A DNA stretch of 23,793 nt. Source: CAZVWH01 sp964631175 (GTDB taxonomy: Bacteria > Planctomycetota > Phycisphaerae > Sedimentisphaerales > Anaerobacaceae). The DNA lies in the NCBI GenBank assembly GCA_964631175.1, contig CAZVWH010000039.1, positions 1-23,793 on the forward strand, read 5' to 3'. The first letter of the stretch is position 1; the number at the start of each line of letters is the position of its first letter. The notes beneath the pieces were generated by a model that saw only the letters and a list, made by a program, of their open reading frames with translations, was not told the origin of the DNA and searched no databases. The translations under genes were made by a program, and so were the position numbers. Positions 1 through 8,086 of this stretch are shown here, piece by piece.

Positions 1-318
1 CAGGTCACTGCTACCACACAAAAGGGCAGAAATACCAAAGGCGAAGGATATCCGCTGCAAGTATCTGAATTATTAGCTGTCTTGCCGGGTGCGATTTATG
101 TCGAGCGATGTGCCTTAAGCGGCCCGGCTCAAATCCGCAAATCCAAGAAAGCTGTTAAACATGCGTTTGAGCTACAGGCTAACGGAGCTGAGGGTCTATC
201 ACTGGTTGAGCTGCTCAGTCCCTGCCCAACTTATTGGCGAATGAGTCCAGCTAAAGCGATGGAATGGATCGAAAAAGAAATGACAAAACCTTTCCCACTG
301 GGAAAATTAAAAGGGTAA
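1..318 (+). CDS. 2-oxoacid:ferredoxin oxidoreductase beta subunit, C-terminal fragment
   Basis: The reading frame is open at the left edge, so only the last 105 codons are present. The fragment runs through ATTQKGRNTKGEGYPLQVSE, then LSLVELLSPCPTYWRM and ends in a PFPLGKLKG tail. The SPCPT-W-M block and the FPLG ending are typical of the C-terminus of the thiamine-diphosphate-binding beta subunit of KorB/VorB-type enzymes, which oxidatively decarboxylate 2-oxoacids to acyl-CoA and pass electrons to ferredoxin. The TPP-binding core lies outside the window. The gamma subunit follows directly, so this is the end of an oxidoreductase operon. Whether the substrate is 2-oxoglutarate, a branched-chain 2-oxoacid or pyruvate cannot be told from this tail. 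Confidence 0.82.
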   Translation, partial: QVTATTQKGRNTKGEGYPLQVSELLAVLPGAIYVERCALSGPAQIRKSKKAVKHAFELQANGAEGLSLVELLSPCPTYWRMSPAKAMEWIEKEMTKPFPLGKLKG

Positions 319-325
319 GATTGCA

Positions 326-397
326 ATTGGTTAAATGGTGAATGGTTATTGGTTAAATAATACATTCAACAACCAGTTACCAATAACCAGTTACCAA
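326..397. repeat. TTATTGGTTA-type simple/inverted repeat before the gamma subunit
   Basis: ATTGGTTAAAT occurs at 326-336 and again at 349-359. AACCAGTTACCA occurs twice, at 371-382 and 386-397. GGTTATTGGT (344-353) is the exact reverse complement of ACCAATAACC (379-388), so the stretch can fold into a hairpin. An ATG at 335 would translate the repeat into an NNQLPITSYQL-like peptide, which suggests the coding start lies after it. Confidence 0.6.
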
Positions 398-400
398 CTT

Positions 401-982
401 ATGCAGGATATGAAAAACGAGTTATACGAGGAAGTCATAATCGCCGGCTTTGGCGGACAGGGAATTATATTAGCCGGCAAACTGCTGGCGCAGATGGCTA
501 TGAATGTCAGCAAAGAGGTAACTTTCATGCCCTCCTACGGAGCAGAGGTTCGCGGCGGAACAGCTAACTGTATGGTTATTATTGCCGAAAGAAAAATCGC
601 ATGTCCCGTGGTCGGCAGACCAAATTCACTAATCGTAATGAACAAGGCATCACTAAATAAATTCGTCCCACGTCTCAAAAAAGGCGGACTGCTGGTAATG
701 AACAGTTCTCTGATTGACAGTGTTCCGCAATTAGACGAGACAATCGAGGTAATCGCAGTACCCGCTGATGAATTGGCAGTTCAGTTAGGCAACCAGAAGG
801 CTGCAAATATGGTAGCCTTAGGTGCATATCTGCAAAAGCGCGGACATCTCACTGTTGACGCTGCCGTGCAGGCACTGCCTTATGTCCTCGCTGAAAGATA
901 CCATAAAACAATACCGGTCAACACCTCGGCCCTGCGCCGAGGTGCCGAATTTGCATTACACAACTGCTACTCTGTGAAGTAG
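401..982 (+). CDS. korC: 2-oxoacid:ferredoxin oxidoreductase gamma subunit
   Basis: The protein begins with EEVIIAGFGGQGIILAGKLLAQ, the glycine-rich opening of the pyruvate/ketoisovalerate oxidoreductase catalytic gamma domain. It continues with MPSYGAEVRGGTANCMVI and the SLIVMN and GGLLVMNSS blocks expected for the family. At about 193 residues it has the usual length of the separate KorC/VorC/PorC-type subunit. It lies 82 bases after the beta subunit and works with it in the same ferredoxin-reducing complex. Possible starts are ATG at 401 or 410. An in-frame ATG at 335 would add 22 residues encoded by a repeat and is less likely. No good ribosome binding site is visible at any of them, so the start is uncertain. 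The symbol korC is by analogy, since substrate specificity is not visible. Confidence 0.85.
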   Translation: MQDMKNELYEEVIIAGFGGQGIILAGKLLAQMAMNVSKEVTFMPSYGAEVRGGTANCMVIIAERKIACPVVGRPNSLIVMNKASLNKFVPRLKKGGLLVMNSSLIDSVPQLDETIEVIAVPADELAVQLGNQKAANMVALGAYLQKRGHLTVDAAVQALPYVLAERYHKTIPVNTSALRRGAEFALHNCYSVK

Positions 983-1019
983 CTCCCGCTCTGCGTAGCC
1001 GCTTGCTACTTTACGTAGC
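966..1019. repeat. GCTAC/GTAGC palindromes at the end of korC
   Basis: GCTACT (966-971) pairs perfectly with AGTAGC (978-983), and the korC stop codon TAG at 980-982 is inside the right arm. A second palindrome, GCTAC (1005-1009) and GTAGC (1015-1019), follows 21 bases later. No T-run follows, so these are better read as dispersed palindromic repeats than as an intrinsic terminator. Confidence 0.5.
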
Positions 1020-1159
1020 ACGAGTCAGTAACAGCTTAGAACAATTCAAAAACCAAAATAGCTGCAAAAAAGTCAAAACAAGCTTGACATACACCACGTA
1101 TAATAGTAAAATGCCTCCCGACTTGACGGATCCTTCCAGAATAACTAAACTGCCTGGCT

Positions 1160-1774
1160 GTGGGCAATAGCAAAAAAAAGCCAATAATAGGCATCTTAGG
1201 CGGTATAGCTTCAGGCAAAAGCACAGTGGCAGCCGGATTCGCCAAACTGGGCTGTAAGGTAATCGATGCCGATAAAATTGTTCACGAGCTACTCCAAAAA
1301 ACGGCTGTAAAGGAAAAAATAGTCGGTCTTTTTGGCAATGCTATCTTAGATTCGGCAGGGAAAATCAACCACAAAAAATTGGCTGATATCGTTTTTACCA
1401 GCTCCGAGAAGCTCTTATCGCTGAATAAAGTAATTCATCCCCTCGTTTTGGAGCGGACTGAGCAGCTTATAAAGCAATATAACCGTCAGAGCCGGATTAA
1501 GGCGATTGTGCTGGATATGCCCTTATTAATAGAGGTTGGTTGGGCTGACCGATGCGATAGGCTGATTTTTATCGATTGCCAGAACCAGCTAAGAATAAAT
1601 CGAGCAAAACAAATAAACCGTCTTGATGAAAATCAAATAAAAATCAGAGAAAATTTTCAAATTTCTATGGACAACAAGGCTTGCATCGCCGATAATGTAA
1701 TTGATAACAATTCGGACTTCCAGGCACTGGTCAGGCAAGTCGCTGATGTCTTCTCTTATATTGTGAATAAATAA
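1160..1774 (+). CDS. coaE: Dephospho-CoA kinase
   Basis: CoaE phosphorylates the 3'-hydroxyl of dephospho-CoA with ATP, the last step of coenzyme A synthesis in the cytoplasm. The P-loop GGIASGKST lies at residues 14-22 and is followed by KVIDADKIVHELL, whose DAD is the family's conserved acidic motif. IHPLV and VLDMPLLIEVGW are the expected substrate-lid and core blocks. The length of 204 residues is normal. The start is the GTG at 1160: an in-frame stop at 1142-1144 leaves almost no room for anything earlier. No strong ribosome binding site precedes it. It lies 177 bases after korC and 180 bases before rho on the same strand, so co-transcription with rho is possible but not shown. Confidence 0.92.
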   Translation: MGNSKKKPIIGILGGIASGKSTVAAGFAKLGCKVIDADKIVHELLQKTAVKEKIVGLFGNAILDSAGKINHKKLADIVFTSSEKLLSLNKVIHPLVLERTEQLIKQYNRQSRIKAIVLDMPLLIEVGWADRCDRLIFIDCQNQLRINRAKQINRLDENQIKIRENFQISMDNKACIADNVIDNNSDFQALVRQVADVFSYIVNK

Positions 1775-1954
1775 GTAGTAACGATTTATTACAGATAGCG
1801 TATATCAATGGTGTTAATTTTTCAGGTGTAGGTTTTACTTTTACGATTCAAAGCCCAAACCCTACTGAATCCTTCGAGAAGATTGTTTAACTAAATCAAA
1901 ACCTCGCTTCTGCAAGGGTGACAACAAATCTTTGCAAAAGTAAAAGGAGTAATC

Positions 1955-3457
1955 ATGGCTAAAGCTACTGCAAAAAATGAAAAGACTACTATCAAAAGAC
2001 GTAAAACTTCAAAGAAAAAAACTGTTGTAGAAGAACAAGTTGCAGTCAAACAAGCACAGCAAGAAGAGCCGCAGAGCGAGCCGGTTGCGGTTACAGTTGA
2101 AAAGACCGCCGACATCCAGGCTGCCGAGGATGAAGAAAAGAGAAAATTAGAAGAAGAAGAATCCACCCATGCCAAATACGAGCGGATTAAAAAAGGCGAG
2201 CTGTACTTGACGGACTTGCAAAAATTAACAGTAGCCGAACTGCACGAGATTGCCAAGAAAGAGGGCATCACAGAATACAGCGCCCTTAAGAAACAGGACC
2301 TGATTTTCAGAATTCTCAAAGAGCGGATTCGCCAAAACGGCCTAATGTACGGCGAAGGTGTGCTGGAAGTGCTGCCGGATGGTTATGGATTTTTGCGAAA
2401 TCCGGATTATAACTACTTATCATCGTCTGACGATATCTATGTCTCACCATCTCAAATTAGACGCTTTGGCTTGCGCACGGGAAACACAGTGTCAGGACAA
2501 ATACGGCCGCCAAAAGACTCTGAGAAGTACTTTGCCCTTCTGCGGGTCGAAGCGATTAACTATGAAAACCCCGATAACCTTGCGGATAAGGTGGTATTTA
2601 GCGATTTAACACCGTTGCATCCGGAGGACCGTTTTATACTTGAGACCACAACGGAAGAACTCAATATGCGGATCATTGATTTGGTAACGCCGGTGGGCAA
2701 AGGTCAGCGTGGGCTGATAGTTGCTGCGCCGCGAACCGGCAAGACAATCCTCTTGCAAAAAATGGCAAATTCTATCAGTATAAACCATCCTGATGTAAAA
2801 CTGATAGTGCTGCTGATCGACGAGCGGCCTGAAGAAGTCACGGAAATGGAGCGCAAAACTGCTGAAGATGTCGAAGTTATAAGCTCAACCTTTGATGAAC
2901 CGGCTGCACGTCACTGCCAGGTAGCGGAAGTGGTAAGCGAAAAAGCAAAGCGAATGGTCGAGTATGGCCAAGATGTAGTGATACTATTGGACTCAATAAC
3001 CCGCCTTGCCCGTGCCTATAACAACGAGACACCACACTCGGGCAGAATCCTTACCGGTGGTGTTGATGCCGGTGCTATGCAGATGCCCAAGAAATTTTTC
3101 GGTGCGGCAAGAAATGTTGAATTCGGCGGTTCGCTGAGTATTTTTGCAACCGCCTTGATTGACACGGGTTCAAAAATGGACGAGGTCATTTTCGAAGAGT
3201 TTAAGGCCACCGGAAATATGGAATTGCATCTCGACAGGCGGCTGGTTGACAGAAGGGTTTGGCCCTCTATAGATATCAGCCGAAGTGGAACCAGAAGGGA
3301 AGAGCTGCTGCTCGACCCGAAAGAGCTTGAGCTTGTATATCGGCTTCGAAGAGTCCTTAGCGAATTGAATCCCGTTGAGGCAATCGAACTGCTCAAAGGT
3401 AGATTAACCAAGACCCGCACCAACGCAGAGTTTCTGATGACAATGAACCTTGCTTAG
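1955..3457 (+). CDS. rho: Transcription termination factor Rho
   Basis: Rho is a hexameric RNA-dependent ATPase/helicase that ends transcription at unstructured C-rich RNA. The first 80 or so residues form a Lys/Glu-rich low-complexity extension. A Rho N-terminal domain follows (LTDLQKLTVAELHEIAKKEG) and then the cold-shock-like RNA-binding domain (GVLEVLPDGYGFLRNPDYNY). The ATPase core has Walker A APRTGKT at residues 258-264 and Walker B ILLDSITRLARAYN with the Asp at about 346. The C-terminus TRTNAEFLMTMNLA is typical. The start is set by AAGGAG at 1944-1949, five bases before the ATG. At 500 residues it is longer than the E. coli protein because of the charged N-terminal extension, which is common outside proteobacteria. 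Confidence 0.97.
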   Translation: MAKATAKNEKTTIKRRKTSKKKTVVEEQVAVKQAQQEEPQSEPVAVTVEKTADIQAAEDEEKRKLEEEESTHAKYERIKKGELYLTDLQKLTVAELHEIAKKEGITEYSALKKQDLIFRILKERIRQNGLMYGEGVLEVLPDGYGFLRNPDYNYLSSSDDIYVSPSQIRRFGLRTGNTVSGQIRPPKDSEKYFALLRVEAINYENPDNLADKVVFSDLTPLHPEDRFILETTTEELNMRIIDLVTPVGKGQRGLIVAAPRTGKTILLQKMANSISINHPDVKLIVLLIDERPEEVTEMERKTAEDVEVISSTFDEPAARHCQVAEVVSEKAKRMVEYGQDVVILLDSITRLARAYNNETPHSGRILTGGVDAGAMQMPKKFFGAARNVEFGGSLSIFATALIDTGSKMDEVIFEEFKATGNMELHLDRRLVDRRVWPSIDISRSGTRREELLLDPKELELVYRLRRVLSELNPVEAIELLKGRLTKTRTNAEFLMTMNLA

Positions 3458-3477
3458 GATATGCTCGTTTCTCGATT

Positions 3478-3511
3478 CCCGATGCTCGACGAGGATCAAG
3501 TATCGGGCATC
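3478..3511. repeat. Imperfect palindrome downstream of rho
   Basis: CCCGAT (3478-3483) pairs with ATCGGG (3502-3507), and GATGC (3481-3485) can pair instead with GCATC (3507-3511). It lies 21 bases after the rho stop codon and has no T-tract, so it is read as a small dispersed palindrome. Confidence 0.4.
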
Positions 3512-3563
3512 AAGTAACATATCTTATTTGCTTTACTTCGCTGGCTGTTTTTATTAAGATAAT

Positions 3564-3596
3564 ATTCCGGCTATCATACTTTGCCGGAATTTTTTA
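3564..3596 (+). terminator. Intrinsic terminator between rho and valS
   Basis: ATTCCGGC (3564-3571) and GCCGGAAT (3583-3590) form a perfect 8-bp stem with an 11-base loop, followed at once by a run of T (3590-3595). It should end the rho transcript independently of Rho. It lies 27 bases before valS, so valS would need its own promoter or read-through. Confidence 0.72.
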
Positions 3597-3623
3597 TAAG
3601 CGACTATATGAATCACACAAATT

Positions 3624-6542
3624 ATGAGCGAGAAACTTTCTAAAGTTTATGAGCCTAAAATAATAGAGAAATTGGCAACGGATGTCTGGTTTGCTCATGC
3701 GTACTTTCACGCTGATTCCACAAGCAACAAGCAAAGGTCATATACAATCGTAATCCCACCACCCAATGTTACGGCACCTCTTCATCTTGGCCATGCGTTA
3801 AATAATACATTACAGGACATCCTAATCCGTCTGCACCGAATGCGACAATACAACACACTTTGGATGCCCGGCACTGACCATGCCGGCATCGCCACCCAAA
3901 CGGTAGTCGAAAAACGAATATTGTCGGAAGAGGGAAAACGCCGAACGGATTTCCCACGGGATGAATTTGTCGCCCGCATACAAGCCTGGAAGGACGAATA
4001 CGAAGCCACAATCATCAATCAACTAAAGGCGATGGGCTGCTCCTGCGATTGGGAGCGAACAAGATTCACGATGGATCAACTCTGCGCAAAAGCTGTTCGG
4101 GCCGCGTTTTTTAAGCTCTTCAAGGACGGACTAATCTATCGCGGCAAACGCCTTGTCAACTGGGACCCGGCTACACAAACGGTACTGGCCGACGACGAAG
4201 TGGAGCATGAAACCGTGCAGGGACATTTCTGGTATCTGAAATACCCACTGGTTGAGCCAGTGGAAATCAAAGGCAAAAGGCTTGAATACGTTACCGTCGC
4301 CACGACTCGGCCGGAAACGATGCTTGGTGATACCGCCGTCGCCATGAATCCCGCTGACCGGCGTGCCCAATATCTGCTCGGTAAGAAAGTTCGGCTTCCC
4401 ATCGTTGGCCGGATTATCCCAATAATCGCCGATGAGCACGTTGTTTTACCTGACCCTAATAGTGAGGATGAAAAGGCAAAATTTTCCACCGGCTTTTTGA
4501 AGGTAACGCCCGCACACGACCCGGACGACTGGGAGATTGGTCAAAGGCATAATCTCGACGTAATCAACGTTTTGGCACTGGATGGCTCAATCAGCGATAA
4601 GTTCGGCTGGTCGGACTGGAACGAGATTAAAAATACCGACGTAGAGAACCTGATCGGTATGGACCGTTTCGAAGCGCGGAAAGCGATTGTGGAATGGTTC
4701 CGGCAGGGGAATTTACTCGAGGATGTCCGCGAATACACACACGAGGTAGGACACAGCTACCGAAGTCACGTACCTATTGAGCCATATCTTTCCGACCAGT
4801 GGTATATCGCTGTAAAAAAACCTATTGAACACTTGAAGGCAAAATTTGGCGAAGGTCTTATCGAGGGAACTGATGTGCCGGTGAACTCACTTGCCGGTTT
4901 GGCTCTTAAACCTCTGCTCGACGGACGACTGAGGTTTATACCGCAACGCTATGCGAAAACCTATCAATCCTGGCTTGAAAATCTGCGTGATTGGCCAATC
5001 AGCCGACAACTCTGGTGGGGACACAGAATACCAATATGGTATTGTCAAAAATGCGAAAAAACAACTTCCCTTCGGCTTGGTTCGACTTCGCTCACCACAG
5101 GTCGCTCAGGACAAGCCGGACTGGAAGATCCGACAAGCTGTGAAAAGTGCGGCAGCGATAGTTTAGTCCAAGATCCAGATGTTCTCGATACCTGGTTCAG
5201 CTCGGCATTGTGGCCGTTTAGCACAATGGGCTGGCCGGAAGGGACGCCGGAACTTAAGAAATTCTATCCAGGCGACGTACTCTGCACGGCACGCGAAATC
5301 ATCACTCTCTGGGTTTCGCGTATGGTAATGATGGGGCAATACTGTGTCGGAGATATTCCCTTTAGTGATGTGTATATCCATGCGATGATTCAGGACGGCG
5401 AAGGACGTAAAATGTCCAAAAGCCTCGGTAATGGAATTGACCCGCTGGTAGCGATTAACAGTCATGGAGCCGATGCGATGCGGTTCACGCTGACCAATAT
5501 GACCACAGAAACGCAGGATATTCGTATGCCTGTGGTCCAAATGAGACTACCAGATGGCCGGGTAGAAAATACCTCACCAAAGTTTGATATCGGTCGAAAT
5601 TTTTGCAATAAACTCTGGAACGCCTCACGATTTACCTTGATGAACCTTGAGGGCATTGACCCGGCTGAATTCGATCCTGAAAAAATGGATATTACCGATA
5701 GATGGATTCTTTCACGACTTGCTAAAACAGTCGCTGAGACCAGCAAATTTTTAGATGAATACAAATTCAGTGAGCCATTGGCACAGCTTTACAAATTCTT
5801 CTGGAACGATTTTTGTGACTGGTATCTGGAATGGATAAAGCTGAGAATGCAGGACCAGCAGCAAAAGCCAATCGCCCAGAATGTCCTTGCTTTTGTATTA
5901 GATCAAATTTTGCGTTTATTGCATCCATTCGTGCCGTTTATCACTGAAGGAATATTCCAAAAGCTAAACGAAATTGCGCCAGCTCGACAACTACAGGGGC
6001 TCGTTGAAATAGAAAAATCCGATGCTTTAGTAGTTGCACAATGGCCTGAAGGGCTTGATGTCCTCATTAATAAAGACATTGAAAAGCAAATTTCTGATGT
6101 CCAAACGCCGGTTAGAACATACAGGGACATAAAAAACAAATACAACATCCCCAACTCTGTAAAAGTATCAGCTTCAGCAAGCGTGTCGGCTAATGTTCTT
6201 AAAATCTTAGCTGCCAATTCAGACCTTATCTGTTATCTGGCAGGTCTAAAGGACTTTAATACTGGAGTAGATGTCCCAAAACCTGCCAAGGCTGCTGTTT
6301 CGGTAGTAGATGGAATGTCATTTTATATGCATGATGTAATAGATGTCGAAGCCGAACGAACTCGGCTGGAAAAAGAAAAACAGGAAGCAGAAAAAGCCAA
6401 AAAAACCGTTAAGGCCAAATTAGCAAATAAAAACTTTGTAACCAAAGCCAAACCGGAAGTGGTAGCCCGAGCCAGAGAAATACTGTCTGAGCTGACAGAG
6501 CAATTGGTGACTATTGAAAAGCATCTTTCGGACTTGGACTGA
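3624..6542 (+). CDS. valS: Valyl-tRNA synthetase
   Basis: This class I synthetase attaches valine to tRNA-Val. The HIGH-type motif is HLGH at residues 54-57, in PPPNVTAPLHLGHAL, and KMSKS is at 596-600. WMPGTDHAGIATQ, TTRPETMLGDTAVAMNP (start of the editing domain) and VTPAHDPDDWEIGQRH are all present. DPDVLDTWFSSALWPFSTMGWP follows the zinc-knuckle region. The C-terminus is the charged coiled-coil tRNA-binding arm (EAERTRLEKEKQEAEKAKK). At 972 residues it is slightly longer than most bacterial ValRS. Part of the excess is a repeat-derived insertion between the two CxxC pairs (C474/C477 and C506/C509). The ATG at 3624 has no obvious Shine-Dalgarno sequence. An intrinsic terminator precedes it. 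Confidence 0.97.
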   Translation: MSEKLSKVYEPKIIEKLATDVWFAHAYFHADSTSNKQRSYTIVIPPPNVTAPLHLGHALNNTLQDILIRLHRMRQYNTLWMPGTDHAGIATQTVVEKRILSEEGKRRTDFPRDEFVARIQAWKDEYEATIINQLKAMGCSCDWERTRFTMDQLCAKAVRAAFFKLFKDGLIYRGKRLVNWDPATQTVLADDEVEHETVQGHFWYLKYPLVEPVEIKGKRLEYVTVATTRPETMLGDTAVAMNPADRRAQYLLGKKVRLPIVGRIIPIIADEHVVLPDPNSEDEKAKFSTGFLKVTPAHDPDDWEIGQRHNLDVINVLALDGSISDKFGWSDWNEIKNTDVENLIGMDRFEARKAIVEWFRQGNLLEDVREYTHEVGHSYRSHVPIEPYLSDQWYIAVKKPIEHLKAKFGEGLIEGTDVPVNSLAGLALKPLLDGRLRFIPQRYAKTYQSWLENLRDWPISRQLWWGHRIPIWYCQKCEKTTSLRLGSTSLTTGRSGQAGLEDPTSCEKCGSDSLVQDPDVLDTWFSSALWPFSTMGWPEGTPELKKFYPGDVLCTAREIITLWVSRMVMMGQYCVGDIPFSDVYIHAMIQDGEGRKMSKSLGNGIDPLVAINSHGADAMRFTLTNMTTETQDIRMPVVQMRLPDGRVENTSPKFDIGRNFCNKLWNASRFTLMNLEGIDPAEFDPEKMDITDRWILSRLAKTVAETSKFLDEYKFSEPLAQLYKFFWNDFCDWYLEWIKLRMQDQQQKPIAQNVLAFVLDQILRLLHPFVPFITEGIFQKLNEIAPARQLQGLVEIEKSDALVVAQWPEGLDVLINKDIEKQISDVQTPVRTYRDIKNKYNIPNSVKVSASASVSANVLKILAANSDLICYLAGLKDFNTGVDVPKPAKAAVSVVDGMSFYMHDVIDVEAERTRLEKEKQEAEKAKKTVKAKLANKNFVTKAKPEVVARAREILSELTEQLVTIEKHLSDLD
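5062..5124. repeat. REP-like element inserted in frame in valS
   Basis: Inside valS, CGGCTTG (5073-5079) pairs with CAAGCCG (5112-5118), with TTCGACTTCGCTCACC in the loop. The stretch encodes roughly SLRLGSTSLTTGRSGQAGL between CQKC and CEKC of the zinc knuckle. Its TTCGAC...GCTCACC composition resembles the family C element in and near rluB. The insertion keeps the reading frame. Confidence 0.6.
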
Positions 6543-6564
6543 ATACAAGGAAGGTGGTACAGAG

Positions 6565-6960
6565 ATGTACATAGAAGTTGAGTTATCACGAATAATCATT
6601 AATGAGACATCCGACCAGCAGATAATCGTTTTAAAAGAGCGTCACGGCCAGCGTGGATTTCCCATTATCATTGGGATCGTTGAAATTTTTGCAATCGATC
6701 GCCGATTAAAGGGTATTAAGGCGCCCCGTCCGATGACGCATGATTTGCTGGACAGCGTAATTGAAAACCTCGGCGCCAGGGTAGAAAAAATAGTTATAAA
6801 TGACCTGCGCAACCATACCTTTTATGCACGAATACACCTGAGCTTAAACGGAAGAACGGTTGAAATTGACTCTCGCCCATCTGATGCAATTGCATTAGGA
6901 GCAGCGTCAAATATTCCTATTTACGTAGCCGATCACGTATTTGAGAAAACAACCGAGTGA
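6565..6960 (+). CDS. Bifunctional nuclease domain (DUF151/BFN) protein
   Basis: The 131-residue protein is a single BFN domain. It starts with YIEVELSRIIINE, has the GFPIIIGIVEIFAI block, RPMTHDLLDSVIENLGARVEKIVI and the conserved ending EIDSRPSDAIALGAASNIPIYV. Members of this family have been reported to have DNase and RNase activity in plants, and in bacteria they are widespread with an uncertain role. I chose ATG 6565 because a GGAAGGTGG stretch ends about eight bases before it. An in-frame start at 6514 would lie inside the end of valS and add 17 unconserved residues. It lies 22 bases after valS and is probably co-transcribed. It converges with lspA, leaving only 17 bases between stop codons. 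Confidence 0.9.
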   Translation: MYIEVELSRIIINETSDQQIIVLKERHGQRGFPIIIGIVEIFAIDRRLKGIKAPRPMTHDLLDSVIENLGARVEKIVINDLRNHTFYARIHLSLNGRTVEIDSRPSDAIALGAASNIPIYVADHVFEKTTE

Positions 6961-6977
6961 AATTGCATTCCAATTTA

Positions 6978-7565
6978 TCAAGTGCCTTTGGAAGATCGTC
7001 GGTCAAGAGCCCGAGGGGCAAAGAAGGTCGAGATCATCAACAGACCAACGCCAATACAAAGCAGGCTGTCTGCAACATTGAATGCAGGCCAATGTTTGCC
7101 CGGCCAATAAACAACATCGATGAAATCACGCACTAAGCCATCATTAAATATTCTATCGTAAAGATTCCCACAAATTCCTGCAGCGAGAAAGGCCAGTGCA
7201 ACGTTAACCAACTTTTGCCGGATTCCGCTGAGAAAAAAAACCACTAAAATTACTACCAATGCAGCGATCGATACCACCACTAACAAGTAAGAGCGTCCTG
7301 CGGCGATTCCAAATGCAGCGCCGGGATTTACTGTTCTGACTAACTGTAAAAAACCATCTATAATGGAAACACTATTACCCGGTTTCTGTCCCAGCCAGTT
7401 AAATACAGCGCTTTTGCTCCACAAATCCAGCGCTAAACCAATCACTGCTATCGGCCAGAATATAAGATGTTCCTTCAAGCCCGGCAGTATGGAAAGTCGG
7501 CGGTTTGTTATGTTATTCTTTGAACTCTGCCCGGCACATTTTTCTTCTCTACCTAATACTGTCAC
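6978..7565 (-). CDS. lspA: Lipoprotein signal peptidase (signal peptidase II)
   Basis: LspA is an inner-membrane aspartyl protease that removes signal peptides from prolipoproteins after lipidation. NPGAAFGI is the family's Asn-x-Gly-x-Ala-Phe block. The catalytic aspartates are visible in NLYDRIFNDGLVRDFIDVV and FNVADSLLCIG. Four hydrophobic segments are visible: FWPIAVIGLALDLW, LLVVVSIAALVVILVVFFL, VALAFLAAGICG and LLCIGVGLLMISTFF. The length is 195 residues with a GTG start, including about 30 extra hydrophilic N-terminal residues, so the real start may be later. The last 11-12 codons are supplied by a family A repeat on the opposite strand (FAPRALDR). It is the only housekeeping gene on the minus strand here, convergent with the BFN gene. 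Confidence 0.93.
   Translation of the reverse strand: MTVLGREEKCAGQSSKNNITNRRLSILPGLKEHLIFWPIAVIGLALDLWSKSAVFNWLGQKPGNSVSIIDGFLQLVRTVNPGAAFGIAAGRSYLLVVVSIAALVVILVVFFLSGIRQKLVNVALAFLAAGICGNLYDRIFNDGLVRDFIDVVYWPGKHWPAFNVADSLLCIGVGLLMISTFFAPRALDRRSSKGT
7000..7023. repeat. Family A palindromic repeat, copy 1 (within lspA)
   Basis: CGGTCAAGAGCCCGAGGGGC plus AAAG. It is one base different from the copies at 17288 and 18356 over the shared part. It is read on the minus strand as FAPRALDR at the C-terminus of LspA, a third reading phase for the same DNA element. Confidence 0.75.
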
Positions 7566-7633
7566 GCTAAAAATCCAGTCAAACTGTTGGGTTTAATTAC
7601 TTCGTATGTTTTCTGATTAGTTCAAGCAGCATC

Positions 7634-7879
7634 TCACGACCAGTTTGATTTTACTACTTCGTTTAACCTCTCGATGGCCATTTCGTTTTTGCCAAGCTCA
7701 CTTAACATCACAGCGCCGACATATAGGTCGATGACCTGCTGCTCTTTATGGCATCCAACAGAAAAGAGCAGGCTTTTAATCGCCCTGTTTAGCAAAACAA
7801 AAAACAGCTCTATTTTTCCAATCGGCCATGAGTATGCTTCTTCGATAAAAAATAGTGTCACGATTGTCTTCTTAGACAA
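7634..7879 (-). CDS. Doubtful small ORF, possible TPR-protein remnant
   Basis: The frame encodes 81 residues from a TTG start. Its second half (YVGAVMLSELGKNEMAIERLNEVVKS) resembles one helix-turn-helix of a tetratricopeptide repeat, while the first half shows nothing recognisable. It lies upstream of lspA on the same strand. There is no clear ribosome binding site. It may be a decayed end of a TPR gene or chance, and I do not assign a function. Confidence 0.2.
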   Translation of the reverse strand: MSKKTIVTLFFIEEAYSWPIGKIELFFVLLNRAIKSLLFSVGCHKEQQVIDLYVGAVMLSELGKNEMAIERLNEVVKSNWS

Positions 7880-7973
7880 TTACAGGCATTTTAATCGTTA
7901 AAAATTATACCATTGTAACTATAGGTGTCAAAAACTTTTAGCGGCCCGGCATCCTTGTATTCGTGCCAAATGT

Positions 7974-8002
7974 TTGACATGTTTATGGCTACTTTATATC
8001 AT
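7974..8002 (+). promoter_or_regulatory. Sigma-70-type promoter for gpmI
   Basis: A perfect -35 box TTGACA (7974-7979) is followed by exactly 17 bases and TATCAT (7997-8002), five of six matches to the -10 consensus. The predicted start of transcription is near 8009, about 78 bases before the gpmI ATG. Confidence 0.65.
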
Positions 8003-8029
8003 AACTCTTAATTTGATTGAAACGTTGGG

Positions 8030-8056
8030 CATAGACGAGGCGATGTCTCGTCTATG
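8030..8056 (+). repeat. Perfect 10-bp hairpin in the gpmI leader
   Basis: CATAGACGAG (8030-8039) and CTCGTCTATG (8047-8056) are exact reverse complements around a 7-base loop. The element lies between the predicted promoter and the gpmI start, so it would be in the mRNA leader. An ATG at 8054 is inside the right arm, which argues against its use as the start codon. There is no T-run. Confidence 0.6.
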
Positions 8057-8086
8057 TTGCTTTTGCTTGAAAGGTTTCCTTGTTTT

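Larger units (their letters stand above)
7566..8086. other. Intergenic region between lspA and gpmI
   Basis: This 521-base stretch has no convincing gene. It holds a weak minus-strand reading frame (7634-7879), a small perfect palindrome ATTGTCT/AGACAAT at 7863-7880, a near-consensus promoter at 7974-8002 and a 10-bp hairpin at 8030-8056, all except the reading frame pointing toward gpmI expression or neutral. Confidence 0.6.

Noticed and set aside
1084..1104. TTGACA and TATAAT upstream of coaE
   Set aside because: Both hexamers are perfect, but only nine bases separate them, too few for a sigma-70 promoter. A TTGACG at 1123 with TAAACT 17 bases later is also too weak to list.
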